The translations under genes and the position numbers were made by a program. The notes under the pieces are model-generated. The model made no database searches and was not told the DNA's origin. It was given only the letters and a program-made list of their open reading frames with translations. Shown in pieces: positions 1-5,020 of a stretch of DNA of 7,169 nt. Numbering within the stretch: the first letter of the stretch is position 1; each line of letters begins with the position of its first letter. The DNA lies in assembly GCA_018268735.1 (NCBI GenBank), contig JAFDWA010000074.1, positions 1 through 7,169 on the forward strand, read 5' to 3'. The DNA is from Actinomycetota bacterium (lineage in GTDB: Bacteria > Actinomycetota > Acidimicrobiia > Acidimicrobiales > Microtrichaceae).

Positions 1-98
1 AGCCGTTCGATGATCGTGGCGTTGGCGGTCACATGGGCCCCGGCTTCGCCGGTGCGGCCAACGTGTCAGCCGAGCCGTTCGATGATCGTGGCGTTGGC
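1..98 (-). repeat. Direct repeat duplicating the thiolase 3' end
   Basis: Bases 1-26 are identical to bases 73-98, a spacing of 72 bp. The 73-98 copy encodes the thiolase C-terminal residues ANATIIERL. Read on the minus strand past the thiolase stop at 66-68, in the same frame, the flank gives GEAGAHVTANATIIERL, which resembles the true tail CEGGGMANATIIERL beyond the identical part. It looks like a diverged partial duplication of the gene end, or a repeat continuing outside the window. A GTG at 32-30 (minus) could start another gene using the duplicated bases, but only 32 bases are visible, so no gene is called. Confidence 0.75.
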
Positions 99-1217
99 CA
101 TGCCCCCGCCTTCGCACATGGTCTGGAGGCCGAAGCGGCCGCCGGTGCGCTCGAGCTCGTTGAGCAGCGTGGTCATCAGGCGCACACCGGTGGCACCGAG
201 CGGATGACCGAGCGCGATCGCGCCGCCGTTGACGTTCACCTTCGACAGGTCGGCGTCGAGCTCCTTGGCCCAGGCCAGCACCACCGATGCGAACGCCTCG
301 TTGATCTCGACCAGGTCGATGTCGTCGAGGGTCATGCCCGCCTTCTCCAGCGCCCGCTTCGTGGCCGGGATCGGCGCCGACAGCATGTAGACGGGATCGT
401 CGGCGAGCACCGACAGGTGGTGGATCCGGGCACGAGGGGTGAGCCCGTGGTCCTTCACCGCCTGCTCGGAGGCGACGAGCATGGCAGCCGACGCATCGGA
501 GATCTGCGACGCGACCGCAGCGGTGATGCGCCCGCCCTCGCGCAGGGTCTTCAACGACGCGATCTTCACCGGGTCGGGCTCCCGGGGGCCTTCGTCGAAG
601 GTGAGCCCCGCGAGCTCGACGATCTCGTTGTCGAACCGGCCCTCGGCGCGGGCGGTGATCGCCCGACGATGGGACTCCATGGCGAACTCCTCCATGTCCT
701 CCCGGGAGATCTCCCACTTCTCGGCGATCATGTCGGCGCCGCGGAACTGGCTGACCTCCTGGTCGCCGTAGCGCTCGACCCAACCGGTCGACCCGGAGAA
801 CGGGTCGGTGTCGCCGAACTGCTCGGCGACGAGCATCGCCGAGCTGATCGGGATTCGCGACATGTTCTGCAGCCCCGCTGCGACGACCAGGTCCTGGGTC
901 CCGGACATGACACCCTGCGCTGCGAAGTGCACGGCCTGCTGCGACGACCCGCACTGGCGGTCGATCGTGGTGCCCGGCACGTGCTCGGGGAGGCCGGCCG
1001 CCAGCCAGGCGGTGCGACCGACGTCGCCCGCCTGCGAGCCGATGGTGTCGAGGCAGCCCATGACGACGTCGTCGACGGCGCCGGCATCGATCCCGGTGCG
1101 GCCGACGAGCTCGCGCAGCGTGTGCGCACCGAGGTCTGCCGGATGCACCTGGGACAGCGATCCGCCACGCTTGCCGACGGGCGTGCGGACGGTGTCGATG
1201 ATGTAGGCCTCGGCCAT
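66..1217 (-). CDS. Thiolase (acetyl-CoA acyltransferase, FadA6-like)
   Basis: A 383-residue thiolase, the usual length for the family, predicted cytosolic. It should cleave 3-oxoacyl-CoA with CoA to release acetyl-CoA, the last step of a beta-oxidation cycle; the reverse condensation is also possible. The nucleophile is C89 in DRQCGSS, NEAF is at 306-309, the catalytic His is H338 in GGAIALGHPLGATG, and the second active-site Cys is C368 in CEGGG. Instead of the common TAGN-type motif it has GGRITAAVASQISD (228-241). From memory this resembles the mycobacterial FadA6 subgroup used in steroid C/D-ring breakdown; that substrate link is inference, and no other sterol genes are visible. The start is ATG at 1217, with GAGGAG 8 nt upstream. 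It is divergent from a thioesterase. The same frame stays open upstream to 1874, but that extension lies opposite the thioesterase and is not coding. Confidence 0.95.
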   Translation of the reverse strand: MAEAYIIDTVRTPVGKRGGSLSQVHPADLGAHTLRELVGRTGIDAGAVDDVVMGCLDTIGSQAGDVGRTAWLAAGLPEHVPGTTIDRQCGSSQQAVHFAAQGVMSGTQDLVVAAGLQNMSRIPISSAMLVAEQFGDTDPFSGSTGWVERYGDQEVSQFRGADMIAEKWEISREDMEEFAMESHRRAITARAEGRFDNEIVELAGLTFDEGPREPDPVKIASLKTLREGGRITAAVASQISDASAAMLVASEQAVKDHGLTPRARIHHLSVLADDPVYMLSAPIPATKRALEKAGMTLDDIDLVEINEAFASVVLAWAKELDADLSKVNVNGGAIALGHPLGATGVRLMTTLLNELERTGGRFGLQTMCEGGGMANATIIERLG

Positions 1218-1225
1218 GGCGGGCG

Positions 1226-1231
1226 CTCCTC
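1226..1231 (-). promoter_or_regulatory. Shine-Dalgarno site of the thiolase
   Basis: On the minus strand GAGGAG lies 8 nt before the ATG at 1217. This fixes the thiolase start and rules out the much longer upstream reading of the same frame. Confidence 0.75.
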
Positions 1232-1265
1232 GGGATGGATCGGGGTCGGAGTTGGATGGCATGCG

Positions 1266-1301
1266 GCGTACGCGCAGGCACGGACGTGCTCCACCGTACG
1301 C
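1266..1301. promoter_or_regulatory. Nested palindrome in divergent promoter region, putative operator
   Basis: The outer arms GCGTACG (1266-1272) and CGTACGC (1295-1301) are perfect inverted repeats, and the inner arms GCACG (1278-1282) and CGTGC (1285-1289) are too. Both pairs share the same centre, between 1283 and 1284. The site lies 49 bp before the thiolase start and about 97 bp before the thioesterase start. Two concentric dyads in a spacer between divergent acyl-CoA genes fit a binding site for a dimeric regulator such as a TetR-family protein. That role is inference; no regulator gene is in the window and I recognise no known consensus. Confidence 0.45.
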
Positions 1302-1342
1302 ACCGGGAGGCGCTCGTCCCCCATCGGGTGTGGGTCGTGCGA

Positions 1343-1362
1343 CGCGGCACGGATCCGCCGCG
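1343..1362. repeat. Inverted repeat upstream of thioesterase
   Basis: CGCGGC (1343-1348) and GCCGCG (1357-1362) form 6-bp arms around an 8-nt spacer, ending 35 bp before the thioesterase ATG. It could be a second operator half of the divergent region or a hairpin in the leader. In such GC-rich DNA chance dyads of this size are common. I saw no convincing -10/-35 pair in the 180-bp spacer. Confidence 0.25.
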
Positions 1363-1397
1363 ATCGGGCAGACTCTCGCGATGCGCAGGACCGGCTC

Positions 1398-1871
1398 ATG
1401 AGGAAGACGTGGCGCGCCGACGAGTTCGACCTCCTCTCCCCGTCGGTGATGCGCCGCTGGTCGAGCTTCCTCAAGGAGGAGGGCGACCGGCGCTGGTTCC
1501 CGAACCTCCTCGGGATCGAGGTCGAGGAGCTCCGGCGCGACTACGCCCGGCTGCGGATGCCCTGGAGCAACGACCTGAACCAGTCCGGTGGCCTCATGCA
1601 CGGCGGCGCGATCGCGACGCTCATCGACACGGCGGTCGTGCCGGCGATCGGCACCGCGTACCCCGATGACCGGCCCTTCTCGACCATCGAGATGTCGGTC
1701 CGCTACACCCAGCCGGTCCGCAAGGAGGACCTCGTGGCCGAGGGCTGGGTCCTCCGGCGCGGCAAGCGCGTCGTGTTCTGCGAGGTCGAGGTGCGCACCG
1801 CAGCAGGCGTCACCGTCGCGACCGGCGATCTGATCTACGTCGTCGGCTCGCCGCCGGCACCGGCGAGCTGA
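1398..1871 (+). CDS. PaaI-family hotdog acyl-CoA thioesterase
   Basis: A 157-residue single hotdog-domain protein, typical in length for PaaI/YbgC-type thioesterases. It should hydrolyse an acyl- or aryl-CoA to the free acid and CoA in the cytosol; the natural substrate cannot be read from the sequence. The signature segment NQSGGLMHGGAIATLIDTA spans residues 61-79, with N61, the H68-G69-G70 turn and D77 at the positions of the conserved PaaI-type residues. The later strands (IEMSVRYTQPVRKEDL, then VEVRTAAGVTVATGDLIYVV) match the rest of the fold. Residues 1-35 form a mostly charged helix-like lead-in. The start is ATG at 1398, with AGGA 7 nt upstream. The frame remains open far upstream, but that part is antisense to the thiolase. 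It may hydrolyse CoA intermediates of the divergent thiolase's pathway. Confidence 0.88.
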   Translation: MRKTWRADEFDLLSPSVMRRWSSFLKEEGDRRWFPNLLGIEVEELRRDYARLRMPWSNDLNQSGGLMHGGAIATLIDTAVVPAIGTAYPDDRPFSTIEMSVRYTQPVRKEDLVAEGWVLRRGKRVVFCEVEVRTAAGVTVATGDLIYVVGSPPAPAS

Positions 1872-1877
1872 CACCGG

Positions 1878-1946
1878 GGTTGCTGCGCGTTCGCCCGGCT
1901 GCGACCATGTTGCGTGGCGCGGGGCCGGGCGAACCCCGCAGGAACC
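1878..1946. repeat. Long imperfect inverted repeat between thioesterase and PLC
   Basis: An 11-bp perfect pair, 1889-1899 with 1924-1934 (GTTCGCCCGGC and its complement), is extended outward past a small bulge by CTGCG (1883-1887) with CGCAG (1937-1941) and GGTT (1878-1881) with AACC (1943-1946). The loop is 24 nt. It begins 7 nt after the thioesterase stop and ends 13 nt before the PLC start. It could stop or attenuate transcription from the thioesterase, or shape the PLC leader. No T-run follows, so it is not a classical intrinsic terminator. Confidence 0.5.
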
Positions 1947-1959
1947 GGGGGATGCTGGG

Positions 1960-3150
1960 ATGCGTCAGCTGCACAGAGCACGTCGAGCCGTCGTCGTGGC
2001 GACCGTTGCCACGTTGGCGTTGACCGCAGCGGCCTGCACCGCTCCCACCACGGCCGAGCCATCGACGCCGTCGGGTGACACCACGATCGGGATGAACCAG
2101 CTCCAGTACCTGGGAACCCACAACTCCTACAAGCGCCAGCCCAGCGCGTGGCTCATCTTGCTCCTCAAGCTGGGCGCCGCGGCGTTCCCCGGCCTCGCCG
2201 GCCAGGGGCTCGACCCGGCCCAGATCGACTATGGCCACCGGCCTCTGACCGATCAGCTCGACAGCGGCCTTCGGAGCTTCGAGCTCGACGTCTGGGCCGA
2301 TCCGACCGGCGGCCGCTTCGCGAAGCCGCTCGCCGCGCAGTTCCTCGGCCAGCCCTACCCGACCGGCATGGACGCACCCGGCTTCAAGGTGTTCCACATC
2401 CCCGAGGTCGACTACCTCGCGACCTGTCCGACACTCGATGCATGCCTCACCGAGATGCGGCACTGGTCCGACGCGCATCCCGGCCACCTGCCGATCACGA
2501 TCGACATCGAGCTCGAACAGGACGCATTGCCCGCACCGTTCGACGTCACCCCCATCCAGCAGTTCGACGCACCGACGTTGGACTCGCTCGACGCCGAGAT
2601 CCGATCGGCCCTCGGCGACCGGCTCATCACCCCCGACGACGTACGAGGCAGCGCACCCGACCTCCGCACCGCCGTCACCCGACCGGGGTCCGGAGGCGGC
2701 TGGCCGTCGGTGCACGACAGCCGTGGGCGATTCCTGTTCTTCATGGACAACCCCGGCACCCTCCCGCTGAGGTACCTCGACGGCCATCCCTCCGGTGCGG
2801 GTCGGGTCATGTTCACCAGCGACGGCTTCGACCGCCCGGACGCGGCCGTGCTCAAGGTCAACGAGCCCGGTGACGGCTCGGGGATCGCTGCCCTCGTGCG
2901 ACAGGGGTTCCTGGTGCGCACCCGGGCCGACGCCGACGTGGTGAGCCCCGGTGTGGATCGGGCCGCCGCGCTGTCCTCCGGCGCCCAGATGGTCGACAGC
3001 GACTTCCCGAAGGGCGAACCACAGGCCGGCACCGGGTACGTCGTCTCGTTCCCGACGCGGGTCCAGGCCCGCTGCAACCCCGTGAACACGACCCCGATGA
3101 CCTGCACGGCAGCCGCCGCCGTGGAGCCCACATCCCGACCGCCGTCGTGA
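1960..3150 (+). CDS. Secreted lipoprotein Ca2+-dependent phosphoinositide phospholipase C
   Basis: A 396-residue secreted protein of the bacterial Ca2+-dependent PI-PLC family, whose characterised member is from Streptomyces antibioticus. It should cleave phosphatidylinositol-type lipids to diacylglycerol and an inositol phosphate. Residues 1-25 are an Arg-rich, then hydrophobic, signal peptide ending in LTAAAC, with lipid-attachment Cys C26. Catalytic residues, mapped by analogy to eukaryotic PLC, are H54-N55 in GTHNSYK, E108 and D110 in RSFELDVWAD, H146 in KVFHIPEVDY, and E184 in ITIDIE. Thus both catalytic histidines and likely Ca2+ ligands are present. C156/C162 and C372/C382 could form disulfides, as expected outside the cell. 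A hydrophobic stretch at 64-80 might touch membranes. The C-terminal 383-396 is Ala/Pro/Ser-rich. The ATG has GGGGGA 7 nt upstream. The substrate is inferred; GDPD-like activity is a less likely alternative. Confidence 0.88.
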   Translation: MRQLHRARRAVVVATVATLALTAAACTAPTTAEPSTPSGDTTIGMNQLQYLGTHNSYKRQPSAWLILLLKLGAAAFPGLAGQGLDPAQIDYGHRPLTDQLDSGLRSFELDVWADPTGGRFAKPLAAQFLGQPYPTGMDAPGFKVFHIPEVDYLATCPTLDACLTEMRHWSDAHPGHLPITIDIELEQDALPAPFDVTPIQQFDAPTLDSLDAEIRSALGDRLITPDDVRGSAPDLRTAVTRPGSGGGWPSVHDSRGRFLFFMDNPGTLPLRYLDGHPSGAGRVMFTSDGFDRPDAAVLKVNEPGDGSGIAALVRQGFLVRTRADADVVSPGVDRAAALSSGAQMVDSDFPKGEPQAGTGYVVSFPTRVQARCNPVNTTPMTCTAAAAVEPTSRPPS

Positions 3151-3173
3151 CGAGCTCCCGCAGCTGACCCATC

Positions 3174-3195
3174 CCGAGCTCGGCGCTCAGCTCGG
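3174..3195. terminator. Hairpin between convergent genes, possible terminator
   Basis: CCGAGCT (3174-3180) and AGCTCGG (3189-3195) form a 7-bp perfect stem with an 8-nt loop. It lies in the 36-bp gap between the PLC stop and the convergent minus-strand gene and overlaps that gene's stop codon. The position suits a bidirectional terminator, but there is no T-run on either side, so this is tentative. Confidence 0.35.
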
Positions 3196-3975
3196 CTCGA
3201 CGCGACAGCGAACCACCTCGACGACCCGATCGATGGTCGCGTCGAGCAGCTCCCAGGTGATCGGGAACGCCGTCGTGGAAGCCGTCGACGCCGAACCGAT
3301 GCGGACCCGGGCCGGGACCTGTCGACGGTGCATGCCGTCGACCAGCGCATTGAAGCCGGCGACGAGCGCGGCTGCGGGATCCGATGGCGCTCGGGCGGAC
3401 ATGACGACGAGCACCTCCGGTCGGGCGGCATGGTCGGCGGCATCCCAGCTCGTCCGGAGCCGAACGGCGCGACCGGGGACGTCGTAGGACTCACGACGGG
3501 TGCTCCACACCAGCCGGCGACCGCCGACGGCGCCGAGCGCGCCCGTCGCCCACGTCGTGGCAGCTGCGGCGACTGCGGCACGACCGGAGCGGTCGAGCTC
3601 CTCGGTGCACCAGTCGGCGAACCATGCGGCGTCCTGGTCCGCATCCGAGAGCGCGCCCAGCACGCGCGCCACCGCGACCCCGACCGGTTCGCCGTCAGCC
3701 CGCTCACGCAGCGCGAACCGGCCGACGGCGCCGGCGACCGTCGCGGTGGACATCACGAAGTCGTCGGTCGGGGTCGACCGATCGTCGGCACGCGGCACCG
3801 ACAGGTCGTGCCCTGACACGTCGACCCATCCGGCTCCGTCCCGTGGACGCTTCGCGGCGCGGCGGAGTCGATCGCCCAGCACATCGTCGAGGCGTGCCAG
3901 GAGGTCGTGACCGGCCCGCGCAGCGAGCGATGCGCGTTCACCGCGGCTCGTCGGGACGCTCGACGGCTCCGCCAC
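3187..3975 (-). CDS. Unknown 262-aa protein, possible degenerate RecB-like partner of the upstream nuclease
   Basis: I do not recognise a named family. It has no signal peptide or membrane segment and is rich in Ala, Arg and Asp. The GTG start at 3975 is supported by GGAGGGG 7 nt upstream and by a gap of only 2 nt after the nuclease stop, so the two are probably translationally coupled. The C-terminal third parallels the nuclease core by eye: LRTSWDAADH (173-182) against CEGRTDVELG, a hydrophobic strand PEVLVVMSARAP (186-197) where the nuclease has its EVK strand, then a helix and RRQVPARV (217-224) against DRAAPAAV, and a final helix at 241-255. D178 is kept, but the catalytic Glu and Lys of EVK are replaced by VMS. 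The only cysteines are C123 and C257, so the Fe-S set is absent. An inactive structural or regulatory subunit is inference; unrelated ancestry is possible. Confidence 0.8.
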   Translation of the reverse strand: MAEPSSVPTSRGERASLAARAGHDLLARLDDVLGDRLRRAAKRPRDGAGWVDVSGHDLSVPRADDRSTPTDDFVMSTATVAGAVGRFALRERADGEPVGVAVARVLGALSDADQDAAWFADWCTEELDRSGRAAVAAAATTWATGALGAVGGRRLVWSTRRESYDVPGRAVRLRTSWDAADHAARPEVLVVMSARAPSDPAAALVAGFNALVDGMHRRQVPARVRIGSASTASTTAFPITWELLDATIDRVVEVVRCRVEPS

Positions 3976-3977
3976 CG

Positions 3978-4967
3978 TCAGGCCCCTCCGTCCTCGAAGG
4001 GGTCAGGTGGCGCCTGGAAGCTCGGACAGCTGCCCGCGTCGGGACACCAGCTGCACGTCGGTCCCGGGTGCTCGACAGGTGGGCGTCCGACGAGCAGCTG
4101 CGCCCAGTCGAGGATCGCGTCACCGAGCCGACGGGCAGCGGATCGCAGCACGTCGAGGGTGACCGACATCTCGGCGAGCGCTCCGCCCGGGTACCAGCGG
4201 GCCACCGCTGCGGGCGCGGCTCGATCCCGCAGCGCGACCAGCAGCGCGTAGTGGGTGACCTCGGTGAGGTGGCCGGGGTGCGGACGGCCGAGCTTGACCT
4301 CGACGACGACAGCGGGTCGCGCCGCCAGCGGCCCGCCCAGCTCGACGTCGGTCCGGCCCTCGCATCGGACCGCCCCGTCGACCAGGTGCGCTGCGACGGC
4401 GGCCTGGGTGCGTGGCCACCACGCCGGGTCGAGCCCGGCCCATGCCCGCGCTGCAGACGCGAGCGGTCCGAGATCGAGTCGGTCGCCGGCCGCGATGACC
4501 TGGTCGCGCAGGTCGAGCTCGCCACGGGCCCACAACCACGACAGCAGGTCCTCGAGCGGATCGGCGATCGGCCCGAGGACGATCTCGTGCTCCACGTACA
4601 CGTCGAGGGCTCGACCGGCGAGGAGCGACGACGACACGTCGTCGTCGGAGCGTGCACCGTCTGTCGCCGCCCGGGCGAGCGCCAGCGCGTAGCGCTCGCA
4701 CGACGCCAGGGCCACGACGCGGCCCTTCGGGATGCGCAGCGGCAGCACCCCGTCGGGATCCTCACCCCCATGTCCGCGGACCAGCTCGACCGCGCGGCGT
4801 GCAACGGCCTCGAGGCAGTCGCGGATCTCGTCGAGCTGCTCGGACGTGACCGTCGCAGAGGTGCGAGCACCTGCATCGACACCTGGATCGACATCTGGAT
4901 CGACAGGGACAGGGACGTCGAGCAACGCCGCAAGTCGCTCCGCCACCGCACCGGGACCGTCCATCAC
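3978..4967 (-). CDS. RecB/Cas4-like PD-(D/E)XK nuclease with predicted Fe-S cluster
   Basis: A 329-residue protein with a PD-(D/E)XK nuclease core of the RecB/AddB/Cas4 type. In order: Cys C90 in ALASCERYALAL; AGRALDVYVEHE (117-128), where H127 fits the RecB-family motif-I His; Asp D207 in GRTDVELGG; E223 and K225 in VVVEVKLG; Y240 in EVTHYALL as the following helix motif; and C305, C308 and C314 in CSWCPDAGSC. One distant N-terminal Cys plus a C-terminal CxxCx5C is the pattern that holds a 4Fe-4S cluster in AddB and Cas4 proteins. It probably cuts DNA, with exonuclease activity likely by family; no helicase is fused or adjacent. The start is GTG at 4967 or the next codon, ATG at 4964; neither has a clear Shine-Dalgarno site. 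It is first in a two-gene operon and divergent from the epoxide hydrolase. DNA repair, defence or RNA-directed roles all remain open. Confidence 0.82.
   Translation of the reverse strand: MMDGPGAVAERLAALLDVPVPVDPDVDPGVDAGARTSATVTSEQLDEIRDCLEAVARRAVELVRGHGGEDPDGVLPLRIPKGRVVALASCERYALALARAATDGARSDDDVSSSLLAGRALDVYVEHEIVLGPIADPLEDLLSWLWARGELDLRDQVIAAGDRLDLGPLASAARAWAGLDPAWWPRTQAAVAAHLVDGAVRCEGRTDVELGGPLAARPAVVVEVKLGRPHPGHLTEVTHYALLVALRDRAAPAAVARWYPGGALAEMSVTLDVLRSAARRLGDAILDWAQLLVGRPPVEHPGPTCSWCPDAGSCPSFQAPPDPFEDGGA
3983..3989 (-). promoter_or_regulatory. Shine-Dalgarno site inside the nuclease 3' end
   Basis: On the minus strand GGAGGGG sits in the last codons of the nuclease gene, 7 nt before the GTG at 3975. 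It decides the start of the second gene and supports translation of the two genes as a unit. Confidence 0.7.
4868..4903 (-). repeat. Three 12-bp tandem repeats in the nuclease gene
   Basis: Three 12-bp units at 4868-4879, 4880-4891 and 4892-4903 follow the pattern CAYCTGSATCGA on the plus strand, with one or two differences between units. In the nuclease frame they encode VDPDVDPGVDAG, an acidic, probably disordered stretch before the folded domain. The unit is a multiple of three, so copy changes would keep the frame. Confidence 0.7.
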
Positions 4968-5006
4968 ACGACGAGCTTGTCAGAGCACGTCGCCCGCACG
5001 GCGATC

Positions 5007-5012
5007 TACCGT
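5007..5012 (+). promoter_or_regulatory. Putative -10 element for a leaderless epoxide hydrolase mRNA
   Basis: TACCGT fits the actinobacterial -10 pattern TAnnnT and ends 8 nt before the GTG at 5021, which would place the transcription start at or next to the start codon. No Shine-Dalgarno site is visible upstream of the GTG. TTGTCA at 4977-4982 resembles a -35 box, but the 24-nt spacing is too long to pair with it. Leaderless initiation is inference. Confidence 0.4.
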
Positions 5013-5020
5013 GACCGACC

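Noticed and set aside
33..1397. Long plus-strand open frame running into the thioesterase
   Set aside because: It is antisense to the thiolase, shows no domain, and the thioesterase has its own ATG with a ribosome site. Long empty frames are expected in GC-rich coding DNA.
1218..1874. Upstream extension of the thiolase frame on the minus strand
   Set aside because: It overlaps the thioesterase antisense, and the thiolase start at 1217 has its own Shine-Dalgarno site and matches the family N-terminus.
3174..3195. Firm intrinsic terminator call
   Set aside because: The stem is good, but there is no T-run on either strand, so it is listed only as a possible terminator.
1810..3707. Large minus-strand frames opposite the PLC gene (1810-2787 and 2412-3707)
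   Set aside because: The compositions are Arg/Ser/Pro- or Val/Gly-rich shadow sequence without motifs, while the plus-strand PLC has full catalytic motifs.
3187..4967. Toxin-antitoxin or Cas4/CRISPR reading of the nuclease pair
   Set aside because: The proteins are larger than typical toxin-antitoxin partners, there is no DNA-binding antitoxin motif, and no CRISPR repeats or Cas1/Cas2 genes are in the window.
4977..4982. TTGTCA as the -35 box of the epoxide hydrolase promoter
   Set aside because: It lies 24 nt from the only plausible -10 element, TACCGT, well beyond normal spacing.
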